A DNA stretch of 64,000 nt from Termitomyces sp. T153 (Eukaryota > Basidiomycota > Agaricomycetes > Agaricales > Lyophyllaceae): positions 124,001 to 188,000 of the forward strand of contig JACKQL020000063.1 in the NCBI GenBank assembly GCA_018296165.2. Direction: 5' to 3'. Below, in pieces: positions 10,171 through 21,357 of this stretch; positions within the stretch are counted from its first letter, which is position 1, and each line of letters starts with the position of its first letter. The notes beneath the pieces were generated by a model that saw only the letters and a list, made by a program, of their open reading frames with translations, was not told the DNA's origin and did no database searches. The translations under genes and the position numbers were made by a program.

Positions 10171-13100
10171 TTAGATCGCTGAATGATGCTGAGTTGGCTC
10201 TCTTAGAATATTGTAATTATGCATAAAAGATGACCATCGATCATCCAGCATAGTTCCGTCTCCGGACTCCAAGATAGGATACGGTGAACTCGAATTGCCA
10301 GGAAGGTGACGAGAATTAGGTTGTGGGGCCCCATGAAATAAGCCATCCCATCCTCCAGATAGATCTGCAAACGTAACGTTCTCATTGCGAGGGTCCGAGC
10401 GGTATCGCGTATGATCTTGGACTTGAGAATCGAGCGCTTCGTCCGCAGAAGATGATGTGAATAAGTTGACGTCTAAACCCGAATTCGACAAAGTTGAAGT
10501 TGTTGATTGTGAAGCAACCAGGCGCGTTCTCCCTCCGAAAATGGATAGTTCATCATCTGGTCGAGTCTCGTGTACCACAGGTGGCTGTCGTTGTCGATAT
10601 CGTTCTTTCGCATGGAAAGCTTTCTCGAGCATCAGCTGTAGTATTGGCTGCGACAACTTCAGAAATAGTGAGATGAATAATGACTAAGTAGCTCACCATT
10701 GCCCTGGCTGCGCGGTTACTGGTATCTGCCGCACCTTGGAACATCATGCAAGCGGATTCAAATTCTTCAAACGCTGGTGGTTCGAGATTCAGGTGAATCC
10801 CTCTTATTGCAACAGTCCCAACAATCACCTGTGGAGAGTTTTTCAAATTGATGTGATGAAAGGGAGGACAGAACTTACAGCCGCCGAAAAGGCTAAGGAC
10901 CATACTCGCCAAATACGAGAGATGAGATTTGGTCTCTTATAATACTGCGACTTAGTGTCGGCAAGTATGACACAAGCGCTGGAATATGCCGTGAATACAG
11001 ATTCTCCATGAGGAGATTGCGAGAGATCGAGTGCGCTATCAGACATGGCTTGTGCAAAGAAACCCCGGTGGAGGAACATGAGTACTGATCATCAGTTATA
11101 ATAAGGTTTTGAAAAAAGCAACAAAAAGCCTACACAGCGCCTGATAATGTGAGCGAACATAGACGGCCATAGACGTTGCAGTTCGGTCATCACTAGTACT
11201 AGAGATATCGATCTCATGGACCTTGACGGTAGCCCGAATCTCTTGATCCAACTTCAGGATCGCCTGGTATGGAGGTGACTTTACTGCCAAAGTGGTTTTT
11301 ACCAGAGGTATCAAGCAGTCGACGGAGACTTGAAAACCCCATCTTCCGACTGAAGGTCAAATCAGCCCGAGATAGTAAATATTAACTAGCGTGACTCACA
11401 CCCCAACGGGACTTCGTCTTGCTGAAAAAGATCTTCTTCCGCGGTTGTGGGAAGACGACAGTCTATGTATGTCGTCAAGAGAGACGGAGGACGCCCCGTC
11501 ACTAGGCTCTATACAGAATAACATCCGTCGTAAGCGAGGTATAGGCGAACAAACACAAGTGCAGAAACTTTGATACCTGCCAAAGTACACCAGCCATAAG
11601 ATTCCAGAAATACACTCGGCGATCATACGCCTCCTTGTCAGAAAATCCCCAGAGAGAGGGATCGATATCTTATGTAAAATCAGTATTAGCAACTTTCTGA
11701 GGATGAAACATCATACGAAATCCAATCTGCCAAGAAACAAATTATTATGAATGGGCCCAACATACTAACGGTGGACGGACATACTCTGACTGCTACTTGG
11801 CTTGCAAGGTCAAGTAATGCATAGGACAATTCCAGATTGCTTTCCTTTCCACTCATTCCATTATAGATACTCATAAGGTGTAAGACCTGACAAAAAGGAC
11901 ATAAGGACTAGCAAATACTGTATGAGAAGCTTTTGAATGGCGATACTTTGATCGTGACAACAGATTGCTCTCTTAAAACAGGTTGGAGCGCAACAGCCGA
12001 TTGGGAGAGCCGATAATAGTGTTGCGCTTCGAGGCTGTATGGTGGTAGATTAAGATCCACCAGTGTGCCAATTCCAAGGACGATCAGCAACAGAGCAAGA
12101 TCATGAGGACCATACGAAACTCGAGTTTGCTTATAGATGGCTGGGATGAGCTCCTTGATTACTTGTCGACGAGTTACAATCTGAAACATCCATGTGAGAT
12201 GCTCCATGAATGTCTCGCAAAGATAGGTAGCGTGTTCTACTGGCGGCAAGAATGCCTCTATTATTGTTTGCACATTGGAAGGAATTATGCCAGGAGGCTC
12301 GAAGGGAAACGACCGGTAGCAGATAATTATTTCTTGAGGAAGGTGAGCATCATCCAGTTCCGGTAAGGATCGTTTGGTCTTCGACATCAGTCTTTCCTCG
12401 AGTTCATGTGCCGACTGCGATTCACCTCAATCTTGAAGATCGAAATGAATGTCTGGACGTGCTTACAAGTAATAAGCTCTGGATCACGGATTTCAGACGG
12501 CAGGACTCCTTTATTTGATTGGAACAAACCTCTGATCCACCAGATGGCCCAAAGAAACGAGCCGCACCTTTGCCGTCGACGTGAAGGGAACCAAGAGATG
12601 GTGCCGATGGGTCAGATTGTTCTGTAACAGGTTTGGGAGCAGGTTCTTCTACTTCTCCTTCATCACCCTGGTCCAAATAATTCAGCAAGGGATGGGGGTC
12701 CTCGGAAGTGTTTGCTTGAACAATTGCTATAGCGTCTTCTAATGAGCGGATTCGAGCCTCCAATGCGACAGTTTTCTTGCGGAGATGATCTGTCGCCGCA
12801 AGCACGAAACTGCAGACACATCTCAAGATCCAATTTCACACACGTATATAGACAGTATCTCTCACCGACTTCCGTCTCCCGGTGGAATCGTTCCTGACGG
12901 CGAACAGTAAGTAGCTTACAATCTTGGAGACTAAGTATAAGAACACATGCCATTGGGACAGAGAGCCGCGCATCCACGCTTGATACAAGTCGAACAAGGT
13001 ACAATCCTGTCACATCGTATCTTAAGTCTACGACACTCGGCACAGGCTATTTCTCCTCTGCTTTGGTATTACAAGGAGCCTTGCAATGTACTCTGTAATC

Positions 13101-13233
13101 ATGACTCGTACCGAATACGCCTCGTAGCCTTATTATTAAGCACGCATATATTAGCAGCAGTGGCCGTCGGATAATAATCATCTCCGAAATCAGCTCTTGA
13201 GGTTTCACCCAAGCTTGAGCGTCGAAAAGACAT
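10171..13233 (-). CDS. Zn(II)2Cys6 transcription factor with fungal_trans domain
   Basis: A nuclear DNA-binding regulator; its targets are unknown. Splice-based exons from the 5' end: 13233-13112, 13057-12951, 12893-12866, 12809-12530, 12396-11947, 11886-11785, 11726-11717, 11668-11577, 11508 to about 11405, then several more to the stop at 10171. The cluster reads CAECRRLKIRC, then CSTCIKRGCAALC, with the exact C2-C6-C5-C2-C8-C spacing. A coiled-coil stretch (KKTVALEARIRSLEDAI) follows. The PF04082-type domain begins near RSFPFEPPGI and includes GPHDLALLL, LHLMSIYNGMSG, the IDPSLWGF segment and YDRRVYFWNLM. Intron 2 (12950-12894) appears to be GC-AG, and the exon 11726-11717 is only 10 nt. 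Both are supported by continuity of family motifs. The long Ser/Asp-rich C-terminus (10656-10171) looks disordered. Confidence 0.88.
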
Positions 13234-14064
13234 TGTTGCACCGTGACCAAGCACGACGTCGTACAGATGGGGAACTGATTGAATTGGTAAGCACGATCCA
13301 ATCTGATCACTTTTGTAATACTTCGAGTTGACGACAAAACTCTCAATGTCATACACACATCGGTTGATTCTCTAGCCAGGGCTCTTGTGTCTCTTTCCAC
13401 GCAAGCAGATTCGAATATTAGGTTGTACCGAGTTGTCTGTTGCGAAATTTCAACATCTCCTTTATGCCAGGACAGTGGACTGACACTGTCATATGGTCCA
13501 TATCAATCATTCGTCTTTACGAGCACCTCCTGTTATTCCAGGACCTTCTCATGCAATTAAATTTACACTGTTCACATCTTCCAATGATTGATGCTTAAAC
13601 TGGTTGACACTTCTCTAGCCTGTTGTGAGCGCCGGCACATCCTCAGAGGTATACCTCTAGCTAGGTGATTGGCATGGTGGAAAACTTCAACACAATTCAA
13701 ACATTTTTTGGAAACCCTCGTTAAGTCGTTTTTCTTCCCTCAGAACTTCTGGAACGTGCAACTAACTAGTGCCCACAGGGTCGCGCTTCTGATCGTCTTG
13801 ATATGCCTTGTCGACTTACTGTTCTTACTTGGACTGTTGGCACCGGTCAGCACCTTTGGCGCATGTTGTTACATCTCTCAAGATTGTTCATGATTACACG
13901 TCTGACAGATGGGCGGTGGTCTCAGTCATCAAGTATTAGGATTGCGATTGATGTCTGTCACAAGGGACATTTGTTGACAGAAAATTTATAAAGTTCTGCA
14001 GCAAGAAGCTTTGGGTCTTTAAGTTTCTCCCTCTCCCACCGCACTCTAGCTGCTTATCACAAAA
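13234..14064. other. Divergent intergenic region
   Basis: About 830 bp between divergent genes; it should contain both promoters. Open frames here are short and look random. No TATA box is obvious close to the transcription factor start. The 50 bp before 14065 are pyrimidine-rich (CTCCCTCTCCC). Confidence 0.55.
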
Positions 14065-14414
14065 ATGCCTAACAGCGAAACCCATCATCAGCCCACTGGC
14101 AAGAAAGTCATGTGTACCTCAGACTGTCTTCCAATACGCGTGACTTGTGCTAAAACATCATGTTACAGCTGTCGCGAAGGACATGGGAGATGACTATATG
14201 AAAGGTGTTGGTGAAGAGGCCGCTAGAACGGCCGGCGAGAAAACCGTGGAGTACACCCAGACAGATGAAGGACAGCAGAAAATCGACGACGCTAAGGCTG
14301 AGGCACAGGTAATCATCTGGCACCAACATCAACTCATCCATAGTATTGATTATCTTTCCTTTTTGCTTGCAGGGTCTTTGGGCAAAATACTGCAGTTGTT
14401 TTGCATCGGCATGA
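14065..14414 (+). CDS. 76-residue hydrophilic protein, function unknown
   Basis: Three exons by splice signals (14065-14113, 14169-14308, 14373-14414) give 76 residues with all phases matching. The second intron has a strong TTGCTTGCAG acceptor. The protein is charged and helix-prone (KDMGDDYMKGVGEEAARTA, EYTQTDEGQQKIDDAK), with no signal peptide or membrane helix until the short Cys-containing end (LWAKYCSCFASA). The Cys-rich terminus could be a lipidation site, which is inference only. Helical stress-type or conidiation-type small proteins have similar composition, but I recognise no named family. The first intron boundary is the least certain: the GTACCT donor is only a fair match. Confidence 0.65.
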
Positions 14415-17400
14415 ACACCATGAAGACAATTGCTCTAGTGTGCCAACACAATGGACATGCCAATTTTTGACGCGATCCAGATGCGTTCAACGATACCCCT
14501 CATTTATATCTGCTTGCTGGAGTGGAAGTTATCCCTAATGTACTTAGGAATCATTTTGAATGTTCGACGGTTGAATACTTATAGCTGTCGATCCTATTCC
14601 ACGGGGCGCTAAGTGTATGACATTTCCTACAGTACTCGTACTCGCGAGATTGTATCGTGATCAACAGAAGATGACTGCATTGGAGCTTTGACTTATTTTT
14701 TCAGGTGGTTACATGGGCACTTCTTTTGCCTCACGCTCGGCATAACGTTGATCTTAAAGGCTTATGCTCAATTATCATTTCCTTCTTAAGTCGCTTCTGA
14801 TCTAAATTACGTTAGCTTCATGTATAAAACCAGAAACTGCTATTTCTGGTGATCCCTAGTGATGTTGACTTTAAGTCTTAAGGATGTTGAACTTGAAGTG
14901 AAACGGCGTGGTGCTCAACCGAGGATACAAAGGGAAAATATATCTAGGGACTCTAGTACTTGAACAAATGCTTGAGTAGTCAGAGCAAAGACCTGATCTC
15001 GCGTCGGCGTCGTATTAAGAATAAGTATATCCCCTTGCTTGTCAAGGGTCATAATGTTTTAATGCGGCGGTGACGTCTGAATTAATCTAGAGCATTTTTC
15101 CAGCTGATCACCCTCTCATAAGTCTCAGTGCGCAAGGGTACTATCAACGCAGTTGCACTTCATCGAGTTTTGAGAATGACGCCAAATTAAAGCCAACAGT
15201 AATCAGTCCTTGATATTGAGAATCCTTATGTAATCATCAGAATGTCCTTTAAACCCAACCTATATATTTCAAAAGCTCAGATGAATGCTACCAAGTATAC
15301 TGGTCAAGCTGACCATCGCCCTTTGAGATCGGGTAGAGAACATACTGGATTGGTTTTCTGATTATTTGTCCGATGGATCGCACGGAAGAGCGATATCCTG
15401 TTAAATTCCTATTGCGGCCTCACCTGGCCGCCTTTTATAATCAGCACTATTTCCAAGTATTCAGTGTGACGCTAATTGGTACGTGAATGTACTAAATCAA
15501 ACTCGTCGTAAGCAGACATTGCCGTCGCCCCATATTTCTCGACTGGTCGGAATAACACCGAACTGTACGCTGATATGGTGAGTGCTCACCCCGCTGGTTA
15601 TTCGGTTTATATTTATATCATATCAAAAGGTTTATATTCACATCCTGCCAATATTTATGATAGAGATCTCCCTTCCGTTCCAGGCAGAGACGTTTCAGAA
15701 TTTTCTTTCGCCTTTTGGATAGTTTGATAGTCTTTGAGACATGCAAGGATCCAGGACAACTGTATCTGGGGGACGACCCGTGAGCAACAGTTGACGCCCT
15801 GATGCCCTATATTTTCAATATGTAAGTGTACCGAGCTCCGGAACTGTAGACTCCATTTCCAAATTGTCAATGACCCCTCAAACTTCAATCTGGCACTGAT
15901 GCACTGCACTCGGAAGCTTCGAGCTGTCCTCGATGACATATAGTTCTGCGGTTGACCGCGCATATGCTGCACGGTGCGCGCTTAGAACAAGCCGCCCATG
16001 GCTCGAGCACCTCACACCCTTGAAGCAAATATTTACCGACTCGTTTTATTGTCAATGTTACACGATTATTCGCTGGGGCTCAGGCTTTTGCTAGAGATGG
16101 GCACCGCCTTCCTCAATCTCGGTCATTTTGGTGCTGTTCAGATGATGGAGGAGGTACAGTTTCTCGATTTGAAGTCTGCTTTCGAAAACACCCGTACTTG
16201 GCGCTGCTTCCTACTCGTGTTACCTCAAGTACTGTCGCTTGACACACACCTCGTATGTTCCCTAGCTTTATGAGGTGTCCGGATGGGAGCAAAATGCCGG
16301 TATGATATCGAATAAATGGTTTGCGTTGTCTGTAGTTACTAGCTGGTCTCCTTATGGTATAATCTGCTGCGCTGGTTGACACATTTTACTATGAGCGCTC
16401 CACACTCGGGACAATAAAAATCAGTGTTTGGAGCATCAGCCTATACTAGTATGCGAATTATATGACTCCCTCGTGGTGTTTCAGATGATTCATTAGAAGT
16501 CCTCTTTAAATCACATGAGAAACCAATATAGGGCCAGAAAGCATGGTGGAGAGGAAGATCTCGATCAAGGGTCGCCGCAAGGTGGAGTCATGGTTCCAAT
16601 TCGGTCACCCTCATGTCCAAAATTTTCACATCTACGGTGCCGAGATGTGAAATAAAATGACACAAGCCTCGTTTATCGAATTCAGTTATTTCAGCTCTAT
16701 TCTTAATTAGCAACTACCAATGGCATCCTGCATTAGGAAGTCTCTCTTGTGCTGTCAACACAGTTGCGTGGTCGACTTCCTGCAATGCTAAGCTTATCAC
16801 ACGGCGCTTTCACTTCGCATTTCCCTTGCGGATCCTCCAACGACAAGTATGAACAACTTCCCGCAGTTGGCACAATATCGTAAATGCTCAGCGCTCAAGT
16901 TGTGCTCCAGCGTCTCAGCCTGAGTTAAATGTATCGGGTCAGAACTGCCACATCGATCTGTAGCCTTACACGTCCACGTCAGTACCACGGATAAACCTTT
17001 CAACTTACCCTAAACGCAATGGGCTATACATACTAACTATCCGCAATGATTAGTCACAGTGATCACCAATCAACACCAGGATCACCGTACCGCGCCAGTG
17101 GAAATGCTTGAACGATAGATGAGGTCTGATAGATGTATCCATGAGGTGTACCTCCCTCTTTTAGGCATTAAAGGACGATTGTTATCGAATTCATGATAGG
17201 AGCTCAAGCCTCGAGCAGATGATCGGTCAAGCCCCGGCAGTACGGGCAAACCCTGGCAGTACGGGCTCGCATATATCTTAATAGTTTGGACCTGATGATC
17301 CGCTCAGGTACTCAGGCTGTCCAGTTTCACATTTGTTTCATCTACGTTATGTGCATAATTATGACACCCAAGCTCTACCTCTATGGAATGATGATTTGTC

Positions 17401-17878
17401 GTGACGGTGTTATTATTGTGGCGTACCTTTTTGATTAAGCGTTTAAAAGATATCGAACCATCGTACACGTCGATATTTGTCTGTCGAATATACGAAAAAT
17501 CAGCATCTTTTCATAGTTTCCACATGCATGGTTGTATTTTCTCTTGATTTTGAAGCCTTGTGTTAAACTCTTGCTGAAATAAATATGCCCCCATCTTTGT
17601 TCTGAAATGAGAATGTTCTTTTACAATCGTGTAGAGGTAGATCTATCGCAAGTATATAACAGATAATTGGTTGCATCATTCTATACTACAATAGTAGAGT
17701 ACATTATACATAGATATACAAGGAGATGGGATTAGCAGGAAGGTATAACATCCAATATAGAAGATAGGTACCCAAAGACTGGATAATCACAAAAACAGCT
17801 TGCGGAAGAGATGTAAATACCCATATTCAAGATAGCATGAATGTCGATTGCTGCCTGAATGGGTCTATGAAGCACAGC
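14415..17878. other. Gene-poor 3.4-kb stretch
   Basis: The longest region in the window with normal CpG content and no gene I can support. Open frames of up to about 105 codons (15655-15972 minus, 15998-16273 plus) look random: no introns, no recognisable motif and strand overlap. A short direct repeat of GGCAGTACGGGC occurs twice close together near 17237-17270. The final 300 bp are AT-rich and probably belong to the 3' flank of the heat-shock gene. A non-coding RNA cannot be excluded. Confidence 0.5.
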
Positions 17879-18779
17879 TACAGCGATGAGTCAATTTCCA
17901 TTTCCTCGGCTTTCACAGTAACAGGCGTGGAAGAAGGAATGGAGATATTTACATCCTCTTCCGTCAGGGACTCCTCCTCCGTCGGGACTTGTACCTTGGG
18001 CCACGAGAGGACTAGCATGCCATTGGTGAAGTGGCCTTCGATGTCTGAGGCCTAATTGACGATGTGAGTGAAAAGAGGTAAATAAGCTTGCAAAAGCACT
18101 TGCCTTTGTACCGACCGGTATTCGAAGATTGCGGCAGAATGCACCATAACGGAGCTCATTGTAATGAATCCTCTCAGCGCGCACATGTCCAGGAGGTGGT
18201 GAAGCACGTGTTTGAGACGATGATTGTTTTAGATTGGACGGAACGTGGACTTGAGTGGAGAGGAGGGACGCCACGCGGCCGCCACCTAGTAAGATGACTT
18301 TGGGCCGGTGATGACTACCCATGTCGGTTTGGCTGTGGAACCGGAGACCATCTCGATACTCTTCAGCCACCGCAGATAGGTCTGGAGTACGTTCTCCGAA
18401 GACGCTGAGCACGTTACCATGCAATTTGAGATTTACTTTGCTGGGGTCAACGTCAGGTATCTCTAGTTTAACAACTAGTCTTTCTTGGTTCATATCATCT
18501 ATAATTTCGACTCTATTGGGGTCGTAAGCAGCCGGTCAATGAATAAAGAAGTGAAAAATCGTACCGGGGCATAAGAAATTGAGGGCGGGGAGGATCATTC
18601 TGCAACTTCTCCCTTGCAAAGGCCAGCTTTTTCTCACTTGCTTCCTCTTGTATGCGTTGAATTTTGACCTTTTCTAATGCAGCAATAACATGGGCAAGGT
18701 TACGGGAACGAGAACGACCAGTGGGTCGAGGTGGAAGAGAACGAGAACGTGGTCGGAAGTGATGTGGATGAGAGTTCAT
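17879..18779 (-). CDS. Small heat-shock protein (Hsp20) with an enlarged crystallin domain
   Basis: An ATP-independent chaperone that binds unfolding proteins. An Arg/Pro/Ser-rich N-terminal exon (from 18779) ends at FLMPR. After a GTACGA...AATAG intron, the alpha-crystallin domain begins VEIIDDMNQERLVVKLEIPD and continues GNVLSVFGER. A roughly 70-residue low-complexity insertion follows before the second half (YGAFCRNLRIPVGTK, then SDIEGHFTNGMLVLSWPK). The insertion replaces the usual short loop and is unusual for the family. The last intron, 18103-18052, has donor AAG|GCAAGT, the GC-AG consensus; an alternative GT-AG pair with shifted ends also keeps frame. The C-terminus is acidic (EEESLTEEDVN). 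A TATA-like element lies about 70 bp upstream. Confidence 0.85.
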
Positions 18780-18844
18780 AGTAAAAGTTTTGGGTGGAGT
18801 GGCGAGAGAAACGGAAGCGCTTGTGCAGCATTTTCAGCGAGCCA

Positions 18845-18854
18845 TTATATATTT
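18845..18854 (-). promoter_or_regulatory. TATA-like element of the Hsp20 gene
   Basis: AAATATATAA on the minus strand, about 65-75 bp before the start codon at 18779. This is a suitable distance for a TATA box in an inducible fungal gene. Confidence 0.5.
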
Positions 18855-19358
18855 CCTCATGAGCACAGCATTCTATTGTACCAAGATCAATATTGTCTTT
18901 CGAGTCACCTTCCATCACAGAAGCCAAGGCGCCTATGATCCGATTGACGGTGGGACACGGAATGCATTGAATCTGTGAATTGTATGGCTCGATAGCATAC
19001 GTAGACTTCGCCGGGCTAGAAAGCTAGGCTCGCCGGCTATAGAACAGACCTCGGCCCATAAACTTGATGGCTGTACGATATGGTAACCCTGTCATAAGTC
19101 GGAGAAGTTGGTCCATTTCCGTAGTCGAGGCCGTGCTTCGATACAGACAATAAATTATCCTCATTGTGTGTAATGACCAATCAGAGGAGACGAGCACATT
19201 CATGTAGATAAGTTGAAGAACGTTCAACAGTGCTCAACAGTCGGTCGGTGTCTATTTGTCAAGATTTGGACACGTTACAAATCAAGAACACTTGTTGGTA
19301 CTTTGAGTGACCAAGCCGTTCGGTCATATCTGCAACTTCCCTTAATTCCACCGAAAAC
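18855..19358. other. Divergent intergenic region
   Basis: About 500 bp between the divergent Hsp20 and CstF-64 genes, expected to contain both promoters. I see no coding region or repeat; a perfect heat-shock element could not be identified by eye. Confidence 0.5.
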
Positions 19359-21122
19359 ATGAGTAAGGTTGTCTTTGGTGCGTATTCGTTCCTTGTCGTA
19401 ACTATGTTCCTGATTTATCTACCAGTTGGAAATGTTCCCTATAACATGGGTGAAGACCAGCTCATTGATGTTTTCAAATCGGTTGGACAAGTCATTGGTT
19501 TTAGGTACTGTGCTCCATGTGGTCTGCTTGTTACGTCCGGGCGTGTTCAAACTCAACTCTTTCGCTCTGTTTAGATTAGTTTTTGACAGAGACACAGGCA
19601 AACCCAGAGGATACGGGTTCTGTGAATTTTCGGGTACATCAATTTATCTTCGTGTGCTTTGTCTTTCATTTTGTCTGACGTGAAATGTCCTTCTCCTCGA
19701 ACCACAATACCCAACTTCAAATCTTTACAAAAAAATGCCCCTTACTCTTCAAATTTTCATCCGCCGACCAAAAACCAACTGCAAATCGTAAAACGTTGAA
19801 CCTTGAACCGTACAACGAACATGCCTCAACGTCCTGCACGAAACGCAAATTTTCTTTCCAATGCAATCATGTCGTTCAAATCGTCAACTCAAATCATCCA
19901 CTTATGACTATCTCTTGTGAAAAATGTCTTCGCGTACTCGTGCCACACACAACTTCAATTCGATTTCTTTCACTTTGAAAAGACCATGAAACTGCTCTTT
20001 CTGCTGTTCGAAACCTCAACAACACCGATGTAGGCGGGCGACCGCTGAGGATTGATTTAGCGGATTCGGATCCCTTCCTTGAAGGCAAAACTACTGTTAG
20101 AGGAGAAATTGTTGATGGCGGCACTCCAGGCCCTTCAGAACCACGTCATGCATGGCGGGGGGGTGGCGATAGCCGCAACGAATCTATCTTTACCAATGCG
20201 CCATCTGGCATCCAAATACCACAAGGTGCATCGGCGCTCGACTACATTAGTCAAACTCTGGCAAATATGCAACCCAGTCAGCTTATGGAAGTGTTAGCAC
20301 AAATGAAAGTAAGACAGCTCTGATCGCGCGCGTTTCATTTCGATCTGATTGTCTCTTGCTTTGCCAGGCCTTTGTGATTACGCACCCTGAGCAGGCACGA
20401 AATCTATTACAGACGCATCCTCAGCTCGCATACGCCCTCTTCCAAGCCCTTGTTCTGAACAAAATTGTGGATTCGGCAATTCTACAACGCATGTTAGCCG
20501 CCACAAACGGCAGTGCCGCACCCCCCCAAGTAGCGCGTCCACCCGTTCCTCCGCCACATCTACAGCAGCCACAGCATTCTCAATATCCTCCGATGCCCCC
20601 TCAAACCTTCCCCCCACCGCTACAACAAACACAACCACCCATCCCAGCACTTGCACCGCCTACGGCCGCCCCAACGATGTACGGACATCACGTGCCCCCT
20701 CCCCATGCAAGTATGCCGCCCCCTCCCATGGCACCATACGGCTATCGTCCCCCAACATCAGTTGCACAGCCTATGGTCCCTCTCTCGCAAACACAGGCGT
20801 CATCGCCTTCGGCTCCGCAGCCCGCCATACCCACGGCGCCACCAGGGATCAGCGACGATCAACGCGTCAGTATCTACTTACCTTTGATCTACTCCTTCCG
20901 CTCAGGTATCTTGGTGACTAATTTTTGAAACTGCAGGCGATGATTATGCAAGTGTTCGCCCTGACGCAAGAACAGATTAACGCGTTCCCCGAAGCAGAGC
21001 GCACGGCTATCCAGCAACTGGTGTGTTTGTCTTCGGCGGAAAGTATCCCACTAACTCTGGTTCTATACCTATTTCTACAGCGTACTCAATACAGCCAGCT
21101 CATGAATGGTGTTGGTGCCTAA
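19359..21122 (+). CDS. Cleavage stimulation factor CstF-64 / Rna15 homologue
   Basis: Binds the GU-rich downstream element of pre-mRNA in the nucleus and promotes 3'-end cleavage with CstF-77/Rna14. Exons: 19359-19377, 19426-19504, 19575-19633, 19983-20308, 20368-20865, 20937-21020 and 21081-21122; the sum is 1,107 nt, or 368 residues. The N-terminal RRM has RNP2 VFVGNVPYN and RNP1 RGYGFCEF, followed by ALSAVRNLN and GRPLRIDLAD. The hinge region is at ALDYISQTLANMQPSQLMEVLAQMK, and HPEQARNLLQTHPQLAYALFQALVLN continues it. A Pro/Gln-rich middle and a C-terminal helical domain (QVFALTQEQINAFPEAERTA) complete the family order. The intron at 19634-19982 is about 350 nt, far longer than the others. 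Confidence 0.93.
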
Positions 21123-21357
21123 GCGGGCTCACTTTGCCCCCGCAAAAATCACTCATATATATTCATGCTCATCCACCTATGTACGCATAGCCAGATATAC
21201 CTAACTGCGTTATCACTAGATCTATCCGTCGATTATATGTACCTTGACCTTCGTGGGCGACACCCTACATCATAATCGAAAAAACTTCACACAAGGAGAA
21301 TGATATGTGGATTTAATTCAATGCAGATTTATTTGTATATAGTTTTTAGCTAGAAGT

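Noticed and set aside
12500..12535. Apparent 1-nt frameshift in the transcription factor after GGSE
   Set aside because: A phase-0 intron 12529-12397 (donor GTTTGT, acceptor CTCGAG) joins GGSE to ERLMSKTK without any frameshift.
15655..16382. Open frames of 89-105 codons on both strands
   Set aside because: They overlap on opposite strands, have no motif, intron signals or promoter, and fit chance for this length.
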